34,521 nucleotides of DNA from an uncultured Bacilli bacterium (lineage in GTDB: Bacteria; Bacillota_I; Bacilli_A; RF39; UBA660): the NCBI GenBank assembly GCA_947624955.1, contig CANQMM010000010.1, positions 1 to 34,521 of the forward strand. Reading direction: 5' to 3'. Under the pieces are notes generated by a model. The model saw only the letters and a program-made list of their open reading frames with translations. It did no database searches and was not told where the DNA came from. Below, piece after piece: positions 26,630 to 34,521 of the stretch (the first letter of the stretch is position 1; every line of letters begins with the position of its first letter). Both the position numbers and the translations under genes were made by a program.

Positions 26630-29470
26630 ATGGGATTTTTAAAAAATCTATTATTTGAAGATGAAACAGAAGTTAAAAACAAGAAAAAAGCTAAAAAGAA
26701 TAAACCGAAGGTAAAATGGAGTAAGAAAAATATTATTATTACCGTATTACTTAGTTTAGGTATTTTCTTTATCGGTATAGCAACGATCTTTGCTTTATAT
26801 ATTATCTTTACGGCTCCCGATTTTGATCGTGATTTACTTTATAATAAAGAAATGACTATAATTAATGATAAAAATGGTGAAGAATTTGCGCGCGTTGGTG
26901 CTCAAAACCGGGAACTTGTCTACTATGATGAACTACCTGAGGTGCTTATCGATGCCATCGTCGCTACCGAGGATGCCCGTTTCTTCCAACATAACGGCCT
27001 CGATATTGCCCGTTTTGCTAAAGCTACCATTGGTCAGTTACTTGGTCGTAAAGGTGCCGGTGGTGCTTCGACCTTAACTATGCAAGTTACCAAAAATACT
27101 TATACTTCAACTGATGCCGAAGGCTTAAGTGGGATTATCCGAAAATTTACCGATATTTATTTCTCAATCTTTAAGATTGAAAAAGTTTATACTAAACAAG
27201 AAATTATCGAATTTTATGTCAATGCCCCATGGCTTGGCGAAGACTCTTGGGGAGTCGAAGCCGCTAGCCAAGCTTACTTTGGTAAATCTGTTAAAGATTT
27301 ATCCTTATCGGAAGCGGCTTTAATCGCTGGTATATTCAATGCCCCATCAGCTTTCGACCCTTATGTTTATCCCGAAAATGCTACTCAACGCCGAAGCGTA
27401 GTCCTAAGTTCAATGGTTAAACAAGGATATATCACCGAAGAGCAAAAAAAATTAGCTGAAGAAATTACTGTTGAATCTCTTCTTGTTCCTGAAGATAAAC
27501 GGGAATCTAATGGCAGTGAATATCAAACGATTATCGATGCTATCTTAAGTGAAGTTCGTAAGAAATATGATTTAGAACCTAACAATGTTCCAATGATTAT
27601 CGATACGACATTCGATTTAGACGTTCAAGATGTCTTAGTTAAATTAGATAATGAAGAATTAGATTATAAATTCATTAATGATAAAGTCGAGACAGCTATC
27701 TCCGTCATCGATGTCCACGATGGTTCTATTGCTGCTCTTCTTGGTCGAAGAAATCAAAATGGTCGCAAAGAATTACGAAATCTTGCAACCACAATGGTAC
27801 GTCACCCTGGTAGTACCGCTAAACCAATTGTCGATTATGGCCCTTATCTCGAATATTATAACGGCTCAACCTATACCCCTTTCTTCGATGAAAAAAATAT
27901 GACTTACTCTAATGGTCAATCGATTAAAAATAGTAATGATAAATATATGGGAATTATGACTATGCGAACTGCTCTTGTCTATAGTAGAAACGTTCCTGCT
28001 TTACAAGCTTTCCAAAAATTAGATAAAGATAAAGCTGCTGATTTTATTGCTAGTCTTGGTATTCACTACGGTGGCGAGTTATACGAATCTTACTCTATTG
28101 GTGGTTTTGATGGTGTAAGCCCTGTCGAGTTATCGGCTGCCTATGCCGCTTTCGCTAGTGGTGGTTACTACACTGAACCATATTCTGTTAAAAAGATTAC
28201 GATTGTGGATACTGAAGAAGTAATTGAAGCTAATCCTAAAAGAGAAAGAGTTATGAGTGAAGAGACCGCTTTCATGATTAATTCAATGTTAATGTCTACG
28301 AAAGTCGATGGTGGTGTTGCCGGTAACTTAAGTGTTCCGGGTACAGATTTAGCTGCTAAATCCGGTACAAGTACTTATGATACTAGCAGTAGCAAAATTC
28401 AAAATTCCGGTTTACCACAAAGTGTTATTAATTCGCTATCGCGCGATAACTGGGTTGATGTTTATTCTCCTGATTATTCGATTGCTGTTTGGTATGGTTA
28501 TGAAGATTTCGATAAAGATTATTATACTACCGCTAATAGCGGGGATAATGAAAGAAAGAAAATCACCGCTGCTATTGGTAAAGAAATATTCAAATTAAAA
28601 CCCGCTGCTCGATTTGAAATACCTGATGGTGTTGTCCAAGTTGAAGTCGAAAAATGGACATTCCCAGCGCAATTACCAAGTGAATATACTCCTAAAACAA
28701 CTGATGAATACGGATCAAGTACGAGTATGACAACGACTGAATACTTTAGAAAAGGCACAGAACCTACCAAAGTATCCGAACGTTTCTCTAAACTTTCTAA
28801 TCCGAAAAATGGCGAGTATACCTACAATGGTTCAACCGTTACTATTAGTTGGGACCCAATTAAAACGCCTGATGCCATAAATCCGGAATACTTACAAAAA
28901 TATTTCACTACTTATTACGATAAATGGGCTGAAGAATATTATCAAAAACGTCTGCAATACAATGAAAGAAATATTGGTACTATTGGTTATAATGTTTACT
29001 TAAAAAGTGCGGATGGTCTAACAAACCTCGGTTATACCACGGAATCAACCTTTACTCACGAATGCCCTACTGGCGATTGTACTTATGTAGTTAAATCCGC
29101 TTATAGCATTTTTAAAGACAATATGAGTAGTGGTCTTGAAATTGAGACTAAAGGTTCTACCGAAATTCCCGATAATGTTACCTTCTCCTTTAATGGTGGG
29201 GAAAAAGGTTGTTTCAAAGTCGAAGAAGATGGAACTTATAACAGTTCTAACTCCATCATCGTTTATCAAAATGGTATCGATGTAACCACTTATGCTACTA
29301 TTACTATGGAATATTATTTAAATGATGAAAAAGTTGATAAAATCGACTTAAGCGAGCCAGCTACCTACACTATTAAATATAAAATTGTCTATAATGGTAA
29401 AACCTATAATGTTAACCGGACTATTAACGTCTGTGAAAATGGCTGTAGTGAAGATAATATCTGTACTTAA
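26630..29470 (+). CDS. class A penicillin-binding protein (PBP1A type) with long C-terminal extension
   Basis: VATEDARFFQHNGLD; STLTMQVTKNTY; transpeptidase HPGSTAKP and KSGTSTYD. Confidence 0.95.
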   Translation: MGFLKNLLFEDETEVKNKKKAKKNKPKVKWSKKNIIITVLLSLGIFFIGIATIFALYIIFTAPDFDRDLLYNKEMTIINDKNGEEFARVGAQNRELVYYDELPEVLIDAIVATEDARFFQHNGLDIARFAKATIGQLLGRKGAGGASTLTMQVTKNTYTSTDAEGLSGIIRKFTDIYFSIFKIEKVYTKQEIIEFYVNAPWLGEDSWGVEAASQAYFGKSVKDLSLSEAALIAGIFNAPSAFDPYVYPENATQRRSVVLSSMVKQGYITEEQKKLAEEITVESLLVPEDKRESNGSEYQTIIDAILSEVRKKYDLEPNNVPMIIDTTFDLDVQDVLVKLDNEELDYKFINDKVETAISVIDVHDGSIAALLGRRNQNGRKELRNLATTMVRHPGSTAKPIVDYGPYLEYYNGSTYTPFFDEKNMTYSNGQSIKNSNDKYMGIMTMRTALVYSRNVPALQAFQKLDKDKAADFIASLGIHYGGELYESYSIGGFDGVSPVELSAAYAAFASGGYYTEPYSVKKITIVDTEEVIEANPKRERVMSEETAFMINSMLMSTKVDGGVAGNLSVPGTDLAAKSGTSTYDTSSSKIQNSGLPQSVINSLSRDNWVDVYSPDYSIAVWYGYEDFDKDYYTTANSGDNERKKITAAIGKEIFKLKPAARFEIPDGVVQVEVEKWTFPAQLPSEYTPKTTDEYGSSTSMTTTEYFRKGTEPTKVSERFSKLSNPKNGEYTYNGSTVTISWDPIKTPDAINPEYLQKYFTTYYDKWAEEYYQKRLQYNERNIGTIGYNVYLKSADGLTNLGYTTESTFTHECPTGDCTYVVKSAYSIFKDNMSSGLEIETKGSTEIPDNVTFSFNGGEKGCFKVEEDGTYNSSNSIIVYQNGIDVTTYATITMEYYLNDEKVDKIDLSEPATYTIKYKIVYNGKTYNVNRTINVCENGCSEDNICT

Positions 29471-29502
29471 AAAGATAACCTTTAACGATTATCTTTTTTT
29501 AT
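29467..29502. terminator. bidirectional terminator pbp1A / nth
   Basis: AAAAGATAA...TTATCTTTTT inverted repeat. Confidence 0.7.
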
Positions 29503-30126
29503 TTTCTTAAAATATGGACAATTATCTTTTAATAAGCAATCTCCACACTCCGGTCTTTGACTCTTACAAACGTATCTACCAAACAAAACTAATTGGTGAT
29601 GGACTCTTCCCCATTTATCTTTAGGGAAATACTTCATTAACTTCTTTTCAATAGCAACGACATCATCGCTATCTTTAGCCAGCTTTAATCTTTTAGCTAC
29701 TCTACTTACGTGCGTATCTACGGCAATGGCGGCTACATCATAAATATTTGATAAAACCACATTGGCCGTCTTATGCCCAACCCCGGGTAAGCTCTCTAAA
29801 TATTCCCGATTATTCGGTACTACTCCATTATAGTTATCTACTAAAGATTTAGCAATTTCTACTACATAGATGGCTTTTCGGTGATACGTCCCTGCCGGTC
29901 TGATTATTTTCTCAATATCACTTACTTTAGCTTTCGCTAAAGTGAATATATCATATTGTTTAAATAGTTCTTCAGTAACCGTATTGACTCTTTTATCTGT
30001 CGATTGCGCACTTAATACTACGGCAATTAATAACTCATAATCTTTATTGTAATTGAGTTCACATCGTGCATCCGGATATAAGGTATCTAAAGCCCCCATT
30101 AATAATTCCTTATTCATCATAATCAC
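29482..30126 (-). CDS. nth: endonuclease III
   Basis: LPGVGHKTANVVLSN; VDTHVSRVAKRL; CKSQRPECGDCLLKDNC (4Fe-4S). Confidence 0.96.
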   Translation of the reverse strand: MIMMNKELLMGALDTLYPDARCELNYNKDYELLIAVVLSAQSTDKRVNTVTEELFKQYDIFTLAKAKVSDIEKIIRPAGTYHRKAIYVVEIAKSLVDNYNGVVPNNREYLESLPGVGHKTANVVLSNIYDVAAIAVDTHVSRVAKRLKLAKDSDDVVAIEKKLMKYFPKDKWGRVHHQLVLFGRYVCKSQRPECGDCLLKDNCPYFKKIKKDNR

Positions 30127-30748
30127 TTAACCAATCATAATCGAATAATTCTTGTTGACCGCTATCTTGACGATGTCTTAAATGGGCTTCGACATCTTTC
30201 ATCGTCTTAAACTTCTTCTTATTCCATTCATAAATAATCTTTTCGATATATCTTAAACTATCGACACCATTGTATTTCGCTTCTTTTAATGCCCCAATAA
30301 CTAATTCTTCACTAGTCCCATTATCTAACCAAGCTTTAATAATTTCAATTTCCATACTCGATAATGGTCTACCAAACTCACTTTCAAATACTTGGAATAC
30401 CGATACCTTCTCCTCTTCTTTAGCATCATCGATAATATTACTTTCGATTTCTTCATAAATATTGGCTAAATCGACTTCTTCGGTAATCCGCCCATCTAAA
30501 TCTTTAGTCGTTTTTAAACCCACTAATTTCTTTTGCATTAACATATTAAAACTACTTAAAGCTACCTCTTCACTAATTCCTACCACTTTACTAATTAGTT
30601 TTGGATCAAAAGTATTACTATAATTATTATCTAAGAATATCAATACTAAAAACTCATTTAAAGATAAATGATTCTCTAACGCCAAATGAATTAAATAATC
30701 ACTGACAACAAAACGATTACTCTTTACTACTTTCTCTAACTGTTTCAT
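30110..30748 (-). CDS. dnaD: DnaD-domain replication initiation protein
   Basis: ESEFGRPLSSMEIEIIKAWLDNG...ALKEAKYNGVDSLRYIEKIIYEW; adjacent to nth. Confidence 0.92.
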   Translation of the reverse strand: MKQLEKVVKSNRFVVSDYLIHLALENHLSLNEFLVLIFLDNNYSNTFDPKLISKVVGISEEVALSSFNMLMQKKLVGLKTTKDLDGRITEEVDLANIYEEIESNIIDDAKEEEKVSVFQVFESEFGRPLSSMEIEIIKAWLDNGTSEELVIGALKEAKYNGVDSLRYIEKIIYEWNKKKFKTMKDVEAHLRHRQDSGQQELFDYDWLSDYDE

Positions 30749-31827
30749 TTAATTCCCTTCCTTAAATAACTAATTATAGCTTCCCTTTCATTCTCTAGTT
30801 TCCCCTCTAGTATTAAATCGATCATCTGATTAACCAATACTTTAACATCCCTAGATGGCTTAATATCTAGTATAGCACATATTTCATTATATGATATATC
30901 TAACTCTTTAATCGACCTAATTGGTAAGGCTTCAAACATATCATTAATCTTCTTCATCTTTATCCCTAGTATTTTCCCTGCTAGTTGATTAATATAAAGA
31001 CCATACTGATATAAGGAATGATTATCAATCATTCCTAACTTAATAATCTTTCGAATACTATTTATGATATTCTTTTCTGACTTTGTAAAATTATAATTAT
31101 CCGAAACCTTTAACTGACTATACATCGCACATATATCATTAACATATACTAAATCTTGATATTCTATCTCTAAATATTTAAATATTCCTAACTCTTTTAA
31201 TAATTCTAATCCTTCTAATACATTACTAGATAATAATATCTTATCTAATTCTTCTCTTCTTCTTTCATAAGATAAAGTATCCACTAAATAAGCTTTATTA
31301 ACTATTTCTCTTCTTAATTCCTCTTCTAAATTAAATCCTAACGTAATACTAAATCTTACTGCTCGCAATATCCTTAAAGGATCTTCTTCTAATTTAGTAG
31401 CTACATCCCCAATACATCTAATTAAATGGTTATCTAAATCTTTTCTTCCTCCTAAAGGATCAATAATATCTTCTTTATTATTTAAACATATCGCATTAAT
31501 TGTAAAATCTCTTCTTTTTAAATCTTCTAATAAATTATTGATATATACTACTCTATTAGGTCTTCTTTTTACATAATTTTCTTCTTGTCGATAAGTTGTA
31601 ATATCAAAAGTATATTTTTCTGTTCTAAAACGCAAAGAACCATAATGACTCTTATTTACTTTAGGATTAAAGATATTTATTAAGTCTTTAGGTAAAGCAT
31701 TCGTACATATATCGACATCCGTACTCTTCTTCCCTAAAAGCTTATCTCTAACATATCCCCCAACAATATAAGCTTCAAATCCATTACTCTCAATTTGTTT
31801 TAATACTTTAGTTATATATTTATCCAT
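30745..31827 (-). CDS. cca: CCA-adding tRNA nucleotidyltransferase
   Basis: AYIVGGYVRDKLLGKKSTDVDICTNALP; RRDFTINAICLN; DPLRILRAVRF. Confidence 0.92.
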   Translation of the reverse strand: MDKYITKVLKQIESNGFEAYIVGGYVRDKLLGKKSTDVDICTNALPKDLINIFNPKVNKSHYGSLRFRTEKYTFDITTYRQEENYVKRRPNRVVYINNLLEDLKRRDFTINAICLNNKEDIIDPLGGRKDLDNHLIRCIGDVATKLEEDPLRILRAVRFSITLGFNLEEELRREIVNKAYLVDTLSYERRREELDKILLSSNVLEGLELLKELGIFKYLEIEYQDLVYVNDICAMYSQLKVSDNYNFTKSEKNIINSIRKIIKLGMIDNHSLYQYGLYINQLAGKILGIKMKKINDMFEALPIRSIKELDISYNEICAILDIKPSRDVKVLVNQMIDLILEGKLENEREAIISYLRKGIK

Positions 31828-31891
31828 AAATAAATTATATCATAATTTTCTAACTTATGCTATAATACATTTAATTAATCGAGGTGTTATT

Positions 31892-32668
31892 ATGTATAGA
31901 AACAATTTAAACCAATTAACTAGGTATTTAGATATCATTGACGATTTAGGAATCACTTTAATAGACTTTCAATCTTTTCCTAAAAAATTACTTCCTAGAT
32001 ATCTTAAATTATATCTTAAATCATTAAAACTAGGTAATAGAGAATTTAGTTTAAATATTTTAAGAAATTATTTAGAAGCTGCTACCGTTAGTGAAAGATT
32101 AAAAGCTATTGCTAGGTATACTCTTTCAAAGTTTCATAATCATACGGATTTAAAAAAAGATATGTTATTTGCTGATACTTTAACTACTAAATTAATTAAT
32201 TGTCAAGCCAGTTATTATATTTATTTAAATAATCTAGAAAAAATGATTAAAGAGAAAAAGCCCACTGTTACTTCTACGGAATGGCTAGCTACTACCGAAA
32301 CACTTGGTACTGAAGCTATCGGCTTAACCTTGACAAGACAAGATTTACTCGGATTAGTACCTGATGAAGAATTTAAAGCTTTTATTAAGGATAAAGTAGT
32401 TACTATCGCGAATAATGCGCCAAAGCAAGATGCGGCTTTATTCTATGGTGCTTATGACCTACCTGATGGTGATATTCGTCTAGTCGTCCCCGAAATAGAT
32501 AGCGTTGATACCTTTACCGCTAATATAACTATCTACTTAGAAGCTTATATGTTATATGTTAAACAACAATTAGCTAAAGATCCAGCATTTACTGTTCAAC
32601 CTCTAGATACCTTAGATAAAGAACAAGAATATCTCTTACAACTTCGGCAAAAGAATTTATCATTTTAA
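31892..32668 (+). CDS. orphan hypothetical protein (258 aa)
   Basis: SD GAGGTG before ATG; intact ORF ending at a good terminator; no family recognised. Confidence 0.75.
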   Translation: MYRNNLNQLTRYLDIIDDLGITLIDFQSFPKKLLPRYLKLYLKSLKLGNREFSLNILRNYLEAATVSERLKAIARYTLSKFHNHTDLKKDMLFADTLTTKLINCQASYYIYLNNLEKMIKEKKPTVTSTEWLATTETLGTEAIGLTLTRQDLLGLVPDEEFKAFIKDKVVTIANNAPKQDAALFYGAYDLPDGDIRLVVPEIDSVDTFTANITIYLEAYMLYVKQQLAKDPAFTVQPLDTLDKEQEYLLQLRQKNLSF

Positions 32669-32692
32669 AAATCCCCTTGGGGATTTTTTATT
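32666..32692. terminator. bidirectional terminator
   Basis: AAAATCCCC-TT-GGGGATTTT followed by T run. Confidence 0.8.
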
Positions 32693-33386
32693 ATATCTTT
32701 AAAACACCTTTTAACCTTCTAATAACCTTCTTTTCGATCCTCGAAATATATGACTGACTAATTCCCAACATCGTTGCTACTTCTTTTTGCGTATATTCAG
32801 TCGTATTATTAAGTCCATACCGCATCGTCATTATTTCCCGTTCTCGATCATCTAATAAATTAATCTGTTCTTTTAATAACTCCCTATCTATCTTATCTTC
32901 AAACTCTTTAATAACGATATCCCCTTCTGTCCCTAATATATCTTCTAAATGTAATTCATTTCCTTCACTATCATAATTTAAAGCATCCTCAAAACTAATC
33001 TCCCCATTCCTTCTTTTATTCTTTCTTAAAAACATCAATATTTCATTAGCTATACATCTTGATGCATAAGTAGCTAATTTAATATTCTTATCAATCTTAT
33101 AAGTATTAATCCCCTTAATTAATCCAATAGAACCAATACTTACTAAATCTTCTATATCATAACCCGTATTCTCATACTTCTTAGCTAAAAATACCACTAA
33201 TCTTAAATTATGTTCAATTAATTTATTCCGCGCTTCTTCATCCCCTTGTTTAGCTTTAATTAAACACTCTAACTCCTCTTCTTTCCCCAAAGGGGGTGGG
33301 AGTATATCCGTACTCCCAACAAAATATAATTTATTATATTTCTTCCTAAAATAACTAATAAACTTCCTAAACATTTCAATAATCAT
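32691..33386 (-). CDS. sigE: sporulation RNA polymerase sigma-E factor
   Basis: YFVGSTDILPPPLGKEEE; NLRLVVFLAKKYENTGYDIEDLVSIGSIGLIKGINTYKIDKNIKLATYASRCIANEILMFLR; neighbour of spoIIGA. Confidence 0.93.
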   Translation of the reverse strand: MIIEMFRKFISYFRKKYNKLYFVGSTDILPPPLGKEEELECLIKAKQGDEEARNKLIEHNLRLVVFLAKKYENTGYDIEDLVSIGSIGLIKGINTYKIDKNIKLATYASRCIANEILMFLRKNKRRNGEISFEDALNYDSEGNELHLEDILGTEGDIVIKEFEDKIDRELLKEQINLLDDREREIMTMRYGLNNTTEYTQKEVATMLGISQSYISRIEKKVIRRLKGVLKI

Positions 33387-34135
33387 TTTAATCCCTCCAT
33401 AATCCTTTCACTAATTATACAATCTATTCCATCCCCAATTAATTCCTCATCACTAACTCCTATTAAAAAACTCTTACTAATCTTATGATCTATCTCTAAT
33501 CTAAATCCCTTAATACATTTTAATAATCCCTGATTATTCAATACTCTAAATGGTACTAATATCGGATAATCTATCTTAAAAGGTATATACTTTTTATTAA
33601 GTATAATAATTCCCTTATTAGTATAGGGATCCTTTAACTTATTCCCTGTATCTAAAAAAGCACTAACATCGATATAATTCTGCTCATCAAAATATATCCG
33701 ACAATTATAATAATTATTATAACTAGTCTTTAAATTCTTACTACTTATTATATATAATACTAATATCAAAGGACTTATTATTAACAATACCCCATAATTA
33801 ATCTCTTCATAATAATTAATATTTAAATAGTATAAGAATCCTCCTAATATAATACTAACTAAATATAAATATAATAAATTATTTAAAGTATACTTTATAT
33901 CTTTATAACCAAATCCTACTAAAACCATCCCGATACTCATTAATATCTTTAATATATTTAATAATATTACTGACATCTTAAAAAATAAAAAGATAGTTGT
34001 TAAACTACCTAATAGAGCCCCTAACCCTAATCTTAAAAACTTACTATTTCTCTTTAATACAATACTTACACTAAGTAATAATAATAAATCAAAACTAAAA
34101 TTTAATATAAATACTAAATCTAAATATATAACCAT
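33383..34135 (-). CDS. spoIIGA: sigma-E processing peptidase SpoIIGA
   Basis: Multi-TM N-terminus starting MVIYLDLVFILNF; aspartyl-protease AFLDTGNKLKDP; next to sigE. Confidence 0.9.
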   Translation of the reverse strand: MVIYLDLVFILNFSFDLLLLLSVSIVLKRNSKFLRLGLGALLGSLTTIFLFFKMSVILLNILKILMSIGMVLVGFGYKDIKYTLNNLLYLYLVSIILGGFLYYLNINYYEEINYGVLLIISPLILVLYIISSKNLKTSYNNYYNCRIYFDEQNYIDVSAFLDTGNKLKDPYTNKGIIILNKKYIPFKIDYPILVPFRVLNNQGLLKCIKGFRLEIDHKISKSFLIGVSDEELIGDGIDCIISERIMEGLK

Positions 34136-34187
34136 CCCATCACCCACCTAAATTATACTTAATCTTTATATCTAAAAATGTCAAAAA

Positions 34188-34224
34188 AAGAGTAATATTT
34201 AATTACAGAGGAATTAAATATTAC
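34188..34224 (-). terminator. terminator of the right-edge gene
   Basis: GAGTAATATTTAATT/AATTAAATATTACTC 15-bp perfect stem then T7 on the minus strand. Confidence 0.8.
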
Positions 34225-34225
34225 T

Positions 34226-34521
34226 CTATAAACTTAATCCATAAGGATAATCTTTACTACCATTATGTTTGTCATCATAAACAATTTTAACGTTCGATTT
34301 TAGATAAACGACCGGCCGCACGCCATACGCTTTGCTCGCAAAGTTGCTGTAGACACCCCCACCGCTGTTCACATAGAAGACATTGGTAGCATACGACGAA
34401 TAAGGCACCGGAGTCATTGTCCACTGTATTTGGCTACTATTAAGTAACCAACTGTTTTGGGCACAGTTAGTTTTATAACTACCGCTACTCCAATTATATA
34501 ATTCTTTAGCTAAGCACGAAT
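34226..34521 (-). CDS. 3' part of a larger secreted/surface protein (C-terminal ...WLLNSSQIQWTMTPVPYSS...GVRPVVYLKSNVKI...); 5' end outside window
   Basis: Reading frame stays open to the window edge (SCLAKELYNWSSGSYKTNCAQNSWLLNSSQIQW precedes the track's ATG); VRPVVYLKSxVKI...YxLSL ending. Confidence 0.75.
   Translation of the reverse strand, partial: SCLAKELYNWSSGSYKTNCAQNSWLLNSSQIQWTMTPVPYSSYATNVFYVNSGGGVYSNFASKAYGVRPVVYLKSNVKIVYDDKHNGSKDYPYGLSL

Noticed and set aside
26630-29470. Internal plus/minus ORFs within pbp1A (e.g. 26865..27077, 27678..27902, 28377..28770)
   Set aside because: All out-of-frame within a strongly supported CDS
1-34521. CRISPR array or complete insertion sequence
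   Set aside because: No regularly spaced repeats and no transposase with terminal inverted repeats seen; only the Rpn-type nuclease is mobile-element-like

Overview
AT-rich, mostly chromosomal core segment of what looks like an uncultured, endospore-type Bacilli/Firmicutes relative (RF39/Erysipelotrichia-like; lineage is inference). Recognisable content: GDPD; an Rpn-type PD-(D/E)XK nuclease plus a truncated paralogue; peptidyl-prolyl isomerase; AlkD-like repair protein; UvrX/YolD pair; gltX with a T-box leader; tRNA-Ala(UGC); rpoZ; two prepilin-like proteins; a CotD-like spore coat protein; an SRP cluster (ftsY-ylxM-...-ffh) carrying tmk and a double-length thyX; rnj; a VanY-type peptidase coupled to two orphan genes; two tandem paralogous membrane proteins; rny; recA with a LexA box; pgsA; rodZ; RNase P RNA (class B); gpsB; recU-pbp1A; nth-dnaD; cca; an orphan gene; sigE and spoIIGA; and the 3' part of a '...VRPVVYLKSNVKI' surface-type protein at the right edge. 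The most accessory-looking stretch is about 7.2-8.75 kb, around tRNA-Ala: a multi-hairpin RNA leader on the minus strand, tandem TTCGAACTTT repeats, a 227-aa orphan protein, and an 82-aa ORF missing from the ORF track that has a strong Shine-Dalgarno but no ATG/GTG/TTG start. No CRISPR array, complete transposon or obvious known defence system was seen.
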